In this document: positions 10,070 to 18,356 of the stretch, one piece after another
Position numbering within the stretch: the stretch's first letter is position 1
Layout: every line of letters begins with the position of its first letter
Assembly (NCBI RefSeq): GCF_021290925.1
Contig: NZ_JAJSLX010000005.1
Coordinates: 1 to 64,000 of the forward strand
From: Sessilibacter corallicola
Lineage (GTDB): Bacteria; Pseudomonadota; Gammaproteobacteria; Pseudomonadales; Cellvibrionaceae
Direction of reading: 5' to 3'
Length of the DNA stretch: 64,000 nt
Translations under genes and position numbers: made by a program
The notes under the pieces: model-generated
Seen by the model: the letters and a program-made list of their open reading frames with translations, nothing else
What the model was told of the DNA's origin: nothing
Database searches by the model: none

Positions 10070-10114
10070 GTTATCAACAATTCTTTTCGGATGTCCCAGT
10101 CAACCGATCTTTTT

Positions 10115-10386
10115 CCATTAAGTCGTCACGGCTTAATGGATCAAGACCGGAGTTCCAGTAGCTCCGGTTGGAGATTTATCAGTTCTTGAATAAATCTCAG
10201 TTCAGTAACGTGAACAGCACGTCGCTATTCATATTTCGCTGCAAATTTGTATGCCTGTATTCCGTAAGTCATTAACAAGGTATTGATCTGGTCAATTGGT
10301 ACTGCAGTTATTGGCTTATTTCTAAAACGGTTACACCCCTACATTTTGCAGATTTACTCATTAAAGGATTTTAGTGGAGCTAATTA
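10115..10386 (+). promoter_or_regulatory. Structured 5' leader of PKD protein A (candidate cis-acting RNA)
   Basis: Three consecutive hairpins are visible: CCATTAAG/CTTAATGG (10115-10122, 10132-10139), ACCGGAG/CTCCGGT (10146-10152, 10162-10168) and GAGATTTAT/ATAAATCTC (10171-10179, 10190-10198). After them comes a conserved segment (ATTAACAAGGTATTGATCTG, 10270-10289) and a GGAG ribosome site at 10376. The leader of paralogue B has hairpins at the same places with paired base changes, which argues for selection on RNA structure. No known riboswitch class is recognised. Confidence 0.55.
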
Positions 10387-12390
10387 ATGCAAAAATCTAA
10401 CTATCGGAGCAAGTTTGCGGCCTTTGGCGCAGGCGTTGCTCTATTGGCTTCGGCCGTAGGGCAAGCTGTCGCTGAAGAGGCAACTGCTGTTGGTGCCCCA
10501 GTGTGGCAAAAAGCGGGTGCTTTCGAGATGATGGTTCGCAAGCCCGTTCAGTTTGATCACACTGGTGAGAGAATGGACGCGTTAATCGCGAAAATGCCAC
10601 AGCGTGCAGCCAACGCAACACCTGCTGCAAGCCGAGTGATTCCCAACAAATTTAATACTGGTGTGCCTCTAGCGCCTCAGCCGCCTTTAGCATCGGACTT
10701 TGTTGATCCGATGATGAGCGAGCCAACACCGTTAACGCCGACCGCTGGTATCAGCGTTGCAGGCCCAAGCAGTGACGATAACGCCGCTGTTATCGGCGGC
10801 CGTATTGCTCCGCCAGATATTTCCGGTGACGTGGGTCGTGAATTCGTCGTGGCATACGCCAACTTGGTGTGGAGCTACTACGACAAGCAAGGTAATCTCG
10901 TCGGTGGTCCTTTCCCAGGTAACAGCTTCTGGGCAGGCTTTGGCGGTCGTTGTGAAACCGACAACAGCGGTGACCCAATCACCATCTACGATCACTTGGC
11001 TGATCGCTGGGTAGTAAGCCAGTTTGCGGTATCACAAGCGCCATTCCTACAGTGTTTCGCGATTTCTGACACCAATGATCCTGCCGGTCCGTACACTCGT
11101 TACGCTTACGAGATCGTTCCTAACGATTTCAACGATTACCCGAAAATTGGCTTGTGGTCTGACGGTGCTGAGCAAAGTGCTTATCATGCGACTTTCCGCC
11201 AGTTCACCAATGGTCAAAGCTTTGCTGGTATCGATGCGGTAGCGTTTGATCGTGACGCTATGCTTGCCGGCGATCCAAACCCAACAGCATTGGTTGTTCG
11301 TATCAACACTAACGCAGTGCCAGACGGCATTCAGCCTGCGCACATCGATGGTGGCGAAACTGCACCGGAAGGCAGCTGTGGTCTTTACGGCGCGGCGCTA
11401 AACAATGGCGATAACGACGGTTATCTTTTCTGGGAGTTCTGTGCGGACTTTGAAAACCCAACAAACTCTACCTTCGACGCTAAGCCGTTGTTGACTGAGG
11501 GTGTTCCACCTTGGGCGTCTTCGGGTCAAGTACCGCAACCGGCACCAGGCGATGCGTTGGATGACCTCGACTTCTTCACCATGTACCGTTTCTCTACGCG
11601 TTTCTTCCCTGGCGAAGGCATGAAAGGGGTGATGGCGCACACGGTTGAAACTGGTAACACCACCGCTGGCATGCGTTGGGCGACCTTCGACTTGGCTGAT
11701 ACCAATGCGATTTCCGTTGATGATACCGGTACTTTAGGTCAAAACGACGGTATCCATCGCTGGATGGGTGCGGCCACCTTCGACCAAATGGGTAACATTG
11801 GTATTGGTTACACCGCATCAAGCGAATCCTTGTTCCCATCGGTACGCTTCACTGGCCGTGAAACCACTGACCCTGCAGGCACGCTTCAAGCTGAAGGTGT
11901 GTGTGTTGACGGAACCGGTGTCCAAACTGGCGTCAGCCGTTGGGGTGATTACTCAACGACCGCAGTTGACCCAGTGGACCAATGTACTTTCTGGACCTTC
12001 CAAGAATACGTTGAGCTTACCGGTACCTTCCAATGGAGCACCCGCGTGTGTAGCTTCAGCTTCGATTCTTGTACTGGAGACGATCCAACACCACCAGAGA
12101 ACGAAGCGCCTGTTGCTAACGCTGGCCAGGATTTCTTCATCCTACGTCAAACCAGAGGTAACCTAAACGGACGCGCTTCAAGCGACGCCGACGGTACTAT
12201 CGTTTCTTACAACTGGGTTTCAAGCAGCAACCGATTACGCATCCGTAATCCTGATTCTGCAAGCCCGCGCATTCGTGCGCGCAATGTAAGACGTGAAACC
12301 CCAGTCACCGTAACTCTAACCGTTACTGATGATCAGGGTGCCACTTCTCAGGATATCGTTATCGTGACGATTCTTCCTGAAAACAAGTAA
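10387..12390 (+). CDS. Secreted protein with C-terminal PKD domain, paralogue A
   Basis: A 667-residue exported protein of unknown function. Start set by GGAG eight bases upstream. Residues 1-29 are a signal peptide (ends 'GQAVA'). Residues about 105-560 form a large conserved body with motifs 'GGRIAPPDISGDVG', 'YDHLADRWVVSQF', 'SDTNDPAGPY' and 'GIHRWMGAATFD', and several conserved cysteines consistent with periplasmic or extracellular disulfides. Residues about 575-665 are a PKD/Ig-like module ('APVANAGQD', 'SDADGTIVSYNW', 'VTLTVTDDQGATS'). About 85 percent similar to paralogue B (15583), except in the PKD module, which diverged more. A TonB-dependent receptor lies 136 bases downstream. Such PKD modules usually bind polymers or cell surfaces. 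Confidence 0.93.
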   Translation: MQKSNYRSKFAAFGAGVALLASAVGQAVAEEATAVGAPVWQKAGAFEMMVRKPVQFDHTGERMDALIAKMPQRAANATPAASRVIPNKFNTGVPLAPQPPLASDFVDPMMSEPTPLTPTAGISVAGPSSDDNAAVIGGRIAPPDISGDVGREFVVAYANLVWSYYDKQGNLVGGPFPGNSFWAGFGGRCETDNSGDPITIYDHLADRWVVSQFAVSQAPFLQCFAISDTNDPAGPYTRYAYEIVPNDFNDYPKIGLWSDGAEQSAYHATFRQFTNGQSFAGIDAVAFDRDAMLAGDPNPTALVVRINTNAVPDGIQPAHIDGGETAPEGSCGLYGAALNNGDNDGYLFWEFCADFENPTNSTFDAKPLLTEGVPPWASSGQVPQPAPGDALDDLDFFTMYRFSTRFFPGEGMKGVMAHTVETGNTTAGMRWATFDLADTNAISVDDTGTLGQNDGIHRWMGAATFDQMGNIGIGYTASSESLFPSVRFTGRETTDPAGTLQAEGVCVDGTGVQTGVSRWGDYSTTAVDPVDQCTFWTFQEYVELTGTFQWSTRVCSFSFDSCTGDDPTPPENEAPVANAGQDFFILRQTRGNLNGRASSDADGTIVSYNWVSSSNRLRIRNPDSASPRIRARNVRRETPVTVTLTVTDDQGATSQDIVIVTILPENK

Positions 12391-12410
12391 GCGATCATTA
12401 CTTGATCGAT

Positions 12411-12433
12411 AAAGGGGTGCTTGTCACCCCTTT
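12411..12433 (+). terminator. Terminator after PKD protein A
   Basis: AAAGGGGTG / CACCCCTTT stem, five-base loop, then a T-rich tail. Paralogue B has a matching terminator with compensating changes in the stem. Confidence 0.85.
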
Positions 12434-12526
12434 ATTGTCTAAAGCCGGAAAAAACTCAAAAAACTGATCATTTACTTCTCCCCCTGTTCGTCAAAGTAAG
12501 TCTGTTTGTACAAAACGCTCAACCGT

Positions 12527-14593
12527 ATGAAAAACAACGTTGGTAGATTCATGACTAATCCACGCGATGCATTTAACGTTTTACCTCAACTGGCGGTGTT
12601 ATCCGTCGCTATCGCTGCGGTCAATACGCAGGTGTTTGCATCGGAATCGGAGGGCACTCACACTGAGCCTGCGCGTCAAGAGCGCCTTTTAGAAACTGTG
12701 TTAGTCACAGGTAACCAATCGCAAGCAAAAAAAGTCGCCTCCGAAACCCAGTATTTTTTAAGTGCCGAAGAGACCGATCTTATTCGTGGTATTTCCAGCG
12801 AAGATTTAATCGCTAAATTGCCTTCGGCCAATATCACCACCAATTCTCGTGGTGAAACCCTCGTTAATATTCGCGGCGCCGGTGAGCGCCAACTGGCGGT
12901 ATTTTTTAACGGCGCCTTAGTGAATGTGCCTTGGGATAATCGCTACGATCTCGAATTGTTACCAGCCAATGCCATCAGCAGCGTTGCAACCGCAACCGGA
13001 ACGCTCTCTCCTCAATACGGCGTGAATGCATTAAGCGCTGTATCACTGCAACCGAAAACCGAATTACAAAACTCTGATAACTTTCAAATCGACGCGCAAT
13101 TCGGATCTCAACAACAGCGCGGCGTTGATGTTGTCGGATCGATCAAAAGACACGAGCACGATTTTATTCTTGGCTTAGGCTCTTATGAGCGCGATGGTGT
13201 TTCGCTGTCTAATGATGCAAATTTAGAATTCCACCAAACCGACAACGATGTAAGAACCAACACCGATTACGATCGCCAGAATTTATTTTTTCATTACGGT
13301 TATGAACAGAGCACCTGGGACATTTCTGCTTCTGTTATTTATGCCGACATAGAGCGCGGCATCGCTCCTGAAAGTGATCGTCCGGCAGATGATGTGCGTT
13401 TTTGGCGTTACCCCAAAGCTGACACCTTTATGGCCATCGTCAGTGGCTCGGCGGTGATTAATGCCAACAGTGAAATTACCGCAACCGCTTGGGTGCAGGA
13501 TTATCAACAAACCATCAACAGCTACACCGATTCCAGTTATTCGATTATCGATGCGGTGCAAGAAGACGACGATCAAACGCAAGGTTTGCGATTTATTTAT
13601 ACCTACGATTTTGATCTGGCCAGCCTTAACTTTTCTGGAAATTATCTGCACAGCGAGCACGACCAAAAAGAAACCGATTTTGATCCAGCCGGGTTCGCAC
13701 TCAATCCTGACGCGCCGACTCTTAAGTACAGCCAAGATTTAATCAGTACGGGTTTAGATTTTGAAGCCCAACTTGTGGAAGGCGTATCGCTGGAATTGGG
13801 TGCTGGGATCGACAGCGTACACTACATTGATACCGGAGAACTGCCAGGGATCGATAATTTCAGCGAACCGGTTTTGCGTGCAGGCATCGCTTGGCAAGTC
13901 AATGATTCATTCACACTGCGCGGCGCCGTTGGAGAAAAGTCTCGCTTGCCAACGTTGCGTGAATTATTTGGTGCGGCGTTAAATCGATTTTTAATTAATC
14001 CCGATTTAAAACCCGAAACCATTGTTTCTACCGAAGTCGGTTTCGACTGGCATTTTTATCAGAACAATATTTCCGTAACGTTGTTTGATCAAAACCTTGA
14101 TGACACCATTGATCAACGTCGAGTCGATGGATTGCGTCAGCGCATTAATTTAAAAGGCTCCCAAGTGACGGGTATTGAGTTTAACAGTCACTGGGGAATT
14201 TCTGATTCTTTATCGCTTATCGCCCAGGCAACCATTACCGACGCGCGCCGTAAAGTGTCTTCTTCTGAAGAGCCTGATGTGCTTTCCGAGCGTCCAGAAA
14301 ACTTCGCGCGCTTGCAACTCGATTATCAATTTCAATCCGATAAAAGTCTTTACTTAGAAGCACAACACCGAGGCAAAAGTTTCTCGCCCGACCCTAGCGG
14401 TGATTTTCAAGAGCTCGATGACGCAACGCTGATTAACTTAGGGTTAGATTGGAATTTAGAAAGCCTAACCGGAAATAATCAAATGTCTCTGTATTTGCGA
14501 GCAGAAAATATCACCGATGAATTTTATTTGCCGCAGTCAGGTTTGCCCGCAGCAGGAATGAGTTATCGGGTTGGGGCTCGGTTTCAATATTAA
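12527..14593 (+). CDS. TonB-dependent outer-membrane receptor
   Basis: Outer-membrane active-transport channel energised by TonB. The ATG at 12527 is preferred over a TTG at 12506; it opens a signal peptide ending 'NTQVFA' near residue 38. After it come a TonB-box-like 'LLETVLVTG', a plug domain (about residues 60-165: 'ISSEDLIAKLPSANI', 'VNIRGAGERQLAVFFNGA') and a 22-strand-type barrel to the end, closing with aromatic 'VGARFQY', the usual outer-membrane insertion signal. About 690 residues is normal for the family. It lies between the two PKD secreted proteins, which suggests a shared substrate, but the substrate cannot be read from the sequence. The hairpin at 12411-12433 separates it from PKD protein A. 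Confidence 0.93.
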   Translation: MKNNVGRFMTNPRDAFNVLPQLAVLSVAIAAVNTQVFASESEGTHTEPARQERLLETVLVTGNQSQAKKVASETQYFLSAEETDLIRGISSEDLIAKLPSANITTNSRGETLVNIRGAGERQLAVFFNGALVNVPWDNRYDLELLPANAISSVATATGTLSPQYGVNALSAVSLQPKTELQNSDNFQIDAQFGSQQQRGVDVVGSIKRHEHDFILGLGSYERDGVSLSNDANLEFHQTDNDVRTNTDYDRQNLFFHYGYEQSTWDISASVIYADIERGIAPESDRPADDVRFWRYPKADTFMAIVSGSAVINANSEITATAWVQDYQQTINSYTDSSYSIIDAVQEDDDQTQGLRFIYTYDFDLASLNFSGNYLHSEHDQKETDFDPAGFALNPDAPTLKYSQDLISTGLDFEAQLVEGVSLELGAGIDSVHYIDTGELPGIDNFSEPVLRAGIAWQVNDSFTLRGAVGEKSRLPTLRELFGAALNRFLINPDLKPETIVSTEVGFDWHFYQNNISVTLFDQNLDDTIDQRRVDGLRQRINLKGSQVTGIEFNSHWGISDSLSLIAQATITDARRKVSSSEEPDVLSERPENFARLQLDYQFQSDKSLYLEAQHRGKSFSPDPSGDFQELDDATLINLGLDWNLESLTGNNQMSLYLRAENITDEFYLPQSGLPAAGMSYRVGARFQY

Positions 14594-15310
14594 TTTTGAC
14601 TTGCATCAATAATAAATGAACGAGTTTTAATGTTTTTATTGAAGCTCGTTCGCACTCCCTTTTTTAAGTGCCAGCCCTCCAGCTTGTCTTATTTTAAAAT
14701 TTAGCATTTTCAGTCTCTCCAATTTTTCTTCTTTTAAAATTAATCTCTATTGGGTTTCGAAAACAGTTTTTCGCAAGCGTGCATTTCTCTTGCTGAGATT
14801 AAGTTATTGTCATGGTTAAAGAGAAAGGTTGTGTTTTTAAACTGTTATTGGTGAGTGATTAAATGCAATTGATTCTTAGTAAAGTTTAATTTTTTTAATT
14901 GTTGGTTTGGTCAGAGTTTCGGTATTAAAAAACAGCTCTCAATGTTGTCTGTCTGGAAAAAAATTAAATAAGATTTGTCATATTTTATTCGAAAAAAGCA
15001 GTCATTTTCAGTCAAAAACTGACAGATATAACAGTGAGGAGAAATAAATTTCTAACTTGTTAAATTATCTAATTCCAACAATATTCATTAGTCTCTATAG
15101 TTGAGTGCGAAATGTAAATTATTAAACGTATTATTGGAGCCTAGAAAATTAACCGTTTGGTATAAGTTAGATCAGCTCATGTATGTACGTTGCTCATCTA
15201 ATTTAAGATGAAAATATCTGATAAATTGTTATTAGTAACGCTGAGTAAACGGCTGCCATTTATTAATCAGTGAATTTTCTTTCTGGGTGATTCATCCGTA
15301 AAACTTTTTT
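14594..15310. other. Gene-free stretch before the second leader
   Basis: About 720 AT-rich bases without a gene. Bases 15031-15114 match 8762-8846. The position that holds the HEAT-like gene in copy A is here replaced by about 100 bases of unrelated sequence (about 15200-15310). Confidence 0.6.
15031..15114 (+). repeat. Diverged duplicated upstream segment, copy B
   Basis: Collinear blocks shared with 8762-8846. Marks the left edge of the B copy of the duplication. Confidence 0.6.
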
Positions 15311-15582
15311 CATCAAGTGTTTTGCTTGATGGATCAAGCAGCCGGTTTTTTAAAAATCCGGTGCGGGTTTTATTGGCCTTAAATAAAACCTACGTCAGTG
15401 AAATAAGCAGTACCTCACTATTTATATTCAGCTGCAAATCCGAGTGCCTGTAATCCGTGAGCCATTAACAAGGTATTGATCTGGTCAATTGATATTTTCG
15501 GTAATGTCGTGTGCAAACAAATCGGTGGCAGGCTTTCAGTTTGCGGTTTTACCCATTACTTGATTTTTAGTGGAGCTATTTA
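15311..15582 (+). promoter_or_regulatory. Structured 5' leader of PKD protein B (candidate cis-acting RNA)
   Basis: Counterpart of 10115-10386. Hairpins are CATCAAG/CTTGATG (15311-15317, 15325-15331), an imperfect CCGG-ended stem (15342-15361) and GGTTTTAT/ATAAAACC (15366-15373, 15383-15390). Compared with copy A, at least three base pairs changed on both strands of the stem (T-A to C-G, A-T to G-C, A-T to T-A). The shared ATTAACAAGGTATTGATCTG segment (15464-15483) and the GGAG ribosome site at 15572 follow. Confidence 0.55.
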
Positions 15583-17583
15583 ATGCAAAAATCTAACTAT
15601 CGAAGCAAGTTTGCGGCCTTTGGCGCAGGCGTTGCTCTACTGGCTTCGGCCGTAGGGCAAGCCGTCGCTCAAGAGTCAACGGCTGCTGGCGACACCGAGT
15701 GGCAGCAAGCTGGTGCTTTCCAGATGATGGTTCGCAAACCCGTTCAATTCGATCGCACTGGCGAGAGAATGGACGCGTTAATCGCGAAAATGCCAAAGCG
15801 TGCAGCCAATGCGACACCTGCGGCTAGCCGTGAAATTCCTAACAAATTCACCACCGGTGTGCCTTTAGCGCCACAAGCACCGTTAGCGTCGGATTTTGTT
15901 GATCCAATGTTGAGCGAGCCAACGTTGTTTACCCCGATTGGCGGTGTCAGCGTTGCAGGCCCAAGCAGTGACGACAACGCCGCTGTTGTTGGTGGTCGTA
16001 TCGCTCCGCCAGATATCTCCGGTGATGTCGGTCGTGAATTCGTTGTGGCATACGCCAACTTGGTGTGGAGCTACTACGACAAGCAAGGTAATCTCGTTGG
16101 CGGTCCTTTCCCAGGTAATAGCTTCTGGTCTGGATTCGGCGGTCGCTGTGAAACCGACAACAGCGGTGACCCAATCACCATCTACGATCACCTGGCTGAT
16201 CGCTGGGTAGTGAGCCAGTTCGCGGTATCTGAAGCGCCGTTCCTTCAGTGTTTCGCGATTTCTGACACCAACGATCCTGCTGGTCCTTATACTCGTTACG
16301 CCTATGAAATCGTTCCTGGCGACTTCAACGATTATCCAAAAATTGGCTTGTGGTCTGATGGCGCTGGTCAAAGTGCTTACCACGCAACTTTCCGTCAGTT
16401 CGCCAATGGTCAAACCTTCGCTGGTATCGATGCAGTAGCATTCGATCGTGACGCTATGCTTGCCGGTGATCCAAACGCGCAATTCGTGGTTGTTCGTATC
16501 AATACCAATGCCGTGCCAGACGGTATTCAGCCTGCGCACATCGACGGCGGTCCAACCGCTCCTGCAGGTAGCTGTGGTCTTTACGGTGCTGCGCTGAATA
16601 ACAACAACAACGACGGTTACCTGTTCTGGGAATTCTGTACCGATTGGAACAATCCTGCGAACTCAACCTTCGATGCTAAGCCGTTGTTAACGGATGGTGT
16701 TCCAAACTGGGCGTCTTCGGGTCAGGTACCACAACCGGCACCGGGTGATGCGTTGGATGATTTGGATAACTTCACCATGTACCGCTTCTCTACGCGTTTC
16801 TTCCCAGGACAGGGTATGAAAGGTGTAATGGCGCACACAGTTGAAGCGGGTAACACCACCGCAGGTATGCGTTGGGCAACCTTTGATCTTGATAACCCAG
16901 ATGCCATCACTCTTGATGACACGGGTACTCTCGGTCAAAACGACGGCATCCATCGTTGGATGGGGGCGGCGACCTTCGACCAAGTCGGTAACATCGGTAT
17001 TGGTTACACCGCTGCGAGCGAATCTTTGTTCCCATCGGTACGTTTCACCGGCCGTGAAACCACCGATCCAGCAGGTACACTTCAAACCGAAGGCGTGTGT
17101 GTAGACGGAACTGGTGTGCAAACCGGTGTAAGCCGTTGGGGTGATTACTCAACAACTGCGGTTGACCCAGTCGATCAATGTACTTTCTGGACCTTCCAAG
17201 AATACGTTGAGCTTACCGGTACCTTCCAGTGGAGCACGCGTGTTTGTAGCTTCCGCTTTGCGTCGTGTACTGGTGAAGAGCCACCACCGCCACCACCTGC
17301 AAACGTTGCTCCTGTAGCGGATGCTGGCGCAGATTTGACGGTTCCACGTCGCTCAAGCGGTACTTTAGACGGCACAGGCTCAGTTGATTCAGACGGCACC
17401 ATTGTTTCTTACTCTTGGGTAAGCAGCAGCCGTACCGTAAACATCAGCAACCCAACATCGCCAACGCCGAGCTTCACCACTCGTAACGTCCGACGCGACA
17501 CCCCAGTCACCGTTACTTTAACCGTTACAGATGACGACGGCGCAACCTCAACCGATACCGTTGTTGTTACCGTACTTCGTTAA
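15583..17583 (+). CDS. Secreted protein with C-terminal PKD domain, paralogue B
   Basis: A 666-residue paralogue of 10387 with an almost identical signal peptide and central body. The PKD module (about residues 575-665) is preceded by a proline linker 'EEPPPPPPANVAP' that is longer than in A, and it follows the PKD consensus more closely ('ADAGADLTVPRRSSGTLDGT', 'SVDSDGTIVSYSW'). Nucleotide similarity also covers the leader and terminator, so the whole transcription unit was duplicated. The role is unknown; secretion and surface or polymer binding are inferred from the signal peptide and PKD module only. Confidence 0.93.
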   Translation: MQKSNYRSKFAAFGAGVALLASAVGQAVAQESTAAGDTEWQQAGAFQMMVRKPVQFDRTGERMDALIAKMPKRAANATPAASREIPNKFTTGVPLAPQAPLASDFVDPMLSEPTLFTPIGGVSVAGPSSDDNAAVVGGRIAPPDISGDVGREFVVAYANLVWSYYDKQGNLVGGPFPGNSFWSGFGGRCETDNSGDPITIYDHLADRWVVSQFAVSEAPFLQCFAISDTNDPAGPYTRYAYEIVPGDFNDYPKIGLWSDGAGQSAYHATFRQFANGQTFAGIDAVAFDRDAMLAGDPNAQFVVVRINTNAVPDGIQPAHIDGGPTAPAGSCGLYGAALNNNNNDGYLFWEFCTDWNNPANSTFDAKPLLTDGVPNWASSGQVPQPAPGDALDDLDNFTMYRFSTRFFPGQGMKGVMAHTVEAGNTTAGMRWATFDLDNPDAITLDDTGTLGQNDGIHRWMGAATFDQVGNIGIGYTAASESLFPSVRFTGRETTDPAGTLQTEGVCVDGTGVQTGVSRWGDYSTTAVDPVDQCTFWTFQEYVELTGTFQWSTRVCSFRFASCTGEEPPPPPPANVAPVADAGADLTVPRRSSGTLDGTGSVDSDGTIVSYSWVSSSRTVNISNPTSPTPSFTTRNVRRDTPVTVTLTVTDDDGATSTDTVVVTVLR

Positions 17584-17608
17584 TATCAAGTCTTTATGAT
17601 TTGAATGG

Positions 17609-17633
17609 TAAAGGGGCACATGTTGCCCCTTTA
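17609..17633 (+). terminator. Terminator after PKD protein B
   Basis: TAAAGGGGCA / TGCCCCTTTA stem followed by TTGTTTA; counterpart of 12411-12433. Confidence 0.85.
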
Positions 17634-17705
17634 TTGTTTATACTCAAAAATAATTCAGCATCCAAAATATCTCAGCAAAAAAGTATCGGAATAAAATATT
17701 ATTTT

Positions 17706-18065
17706 ATGGATAAAAAAATATTAAAATTGAAAGAGGAATTGTTGCTCGGTTTAGAAAATTGGGCGGAAGGCAAGATAGATGAAAATACCATGCTGTGTAT
17801 CGCCGAGAACTTATTGGAAAAATACGGTTGGAAAGACTTCGGTAAAAACAAACCCGAATCCGTTGTTATGGAAGCGCTTTCTCAACTAGAAATATTGAAT
17901 CATCAATTGATTTGTAAAGATGATATTCCCGCTATTAAACGATTTTTAGAAAATAATAAAAACCCGGAATCAAGTTGGGCGGATTGGGAAAGTTATTGGA
18001 ATTCGGTAGATTTTAACGAAAGAGAAGGGCGGCTAAATGCTATTGAATTCTATAGGAGCCTCTGA
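17706..18065 (+). CDS. Small acidic hypothetical protein, 3' end overwritten by a MITE
   Basis: About 119 residues, charged and helical, with 'WADWESYWNSVDF' near the end; no family recognised. The start at 17706 is the first ATG after the upstream terminator; a longer frame from 17601 would begin inside that terminator and is unlikely. There is no strong ribosome site. The last codons and the stop lie inside the left terminal repeat of the element at 18051-18321, so the original C-terminus has been replaced by a few element-encoded residues (YRSL). Confidence 0.6.
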   Translation: MDKKILKLKEELLLGLENWAEGKIDENTMLCIAENLLEKYGWKDFGKNKPESVVMEALSQLEILNHQLICKDDIPAIKRFLENNKNPESSWADWESYWNSVDFNEREGRLNAIEFYRSL

Positions 18066-18321
18066 CTAACCTCAACATCACTCAGCGTGATCTCAAGCGT
18101 GCAGTTGCAAGGCGCCGTTTGCAATTAATGGCCGTAGTCCTTAATAAAAACGGCAACGCCGCAAATGTGCGCTTGAGACCGCGCCCTACGGGGCCTGCCA
18201 GTTTTTTCCTGCTCCGCGTTGTGCTTTTTCGATTTAACCCGTTAGACCTTCAAAAGCACGCCTTAATCAGAAAAAAACTCCTTGACCTGAGTGATCTTGA
18301 GGTTAATCAGAGGCTCCTATA
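18051..18321. mobile_element. MITE-like element, copy 1, with TA target duplication
   Basis: About 267 bases bounded by inverted repeats of about 33 bases: left TAGGAGCCTCTGACTAACCT and onward, right the reverse complement with one or two mismatches. A TA dinucleotide flanks each end (18051-18052, 18320-18321), as in IS630/Tc1-type insertion. It has no transposase. The interior holds a further inverted pair TCTCAAGCG/CGCTTGAGA (18091-18099, 18170-18178). A second copy about 95 percent identical lies at 63428-63697. Confidence 0.85.
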
Positions 18322-18356
18322 TGTTACCTCAGGCAGACTAGATTATTCAGTTTTCA

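Noticed and set aside
12506-12526. TTG start for the TonB receptor
   Set aside because: Seven extra residues without a ribosome site; the ATG at 12527 opens a normal signal peptide.
15883-16539. 218-codon antisense frame in PKD protein B
   Set aside because: Antisense shadow of a well-supported gene; in paralogue A the same strand has only shorter pieces.
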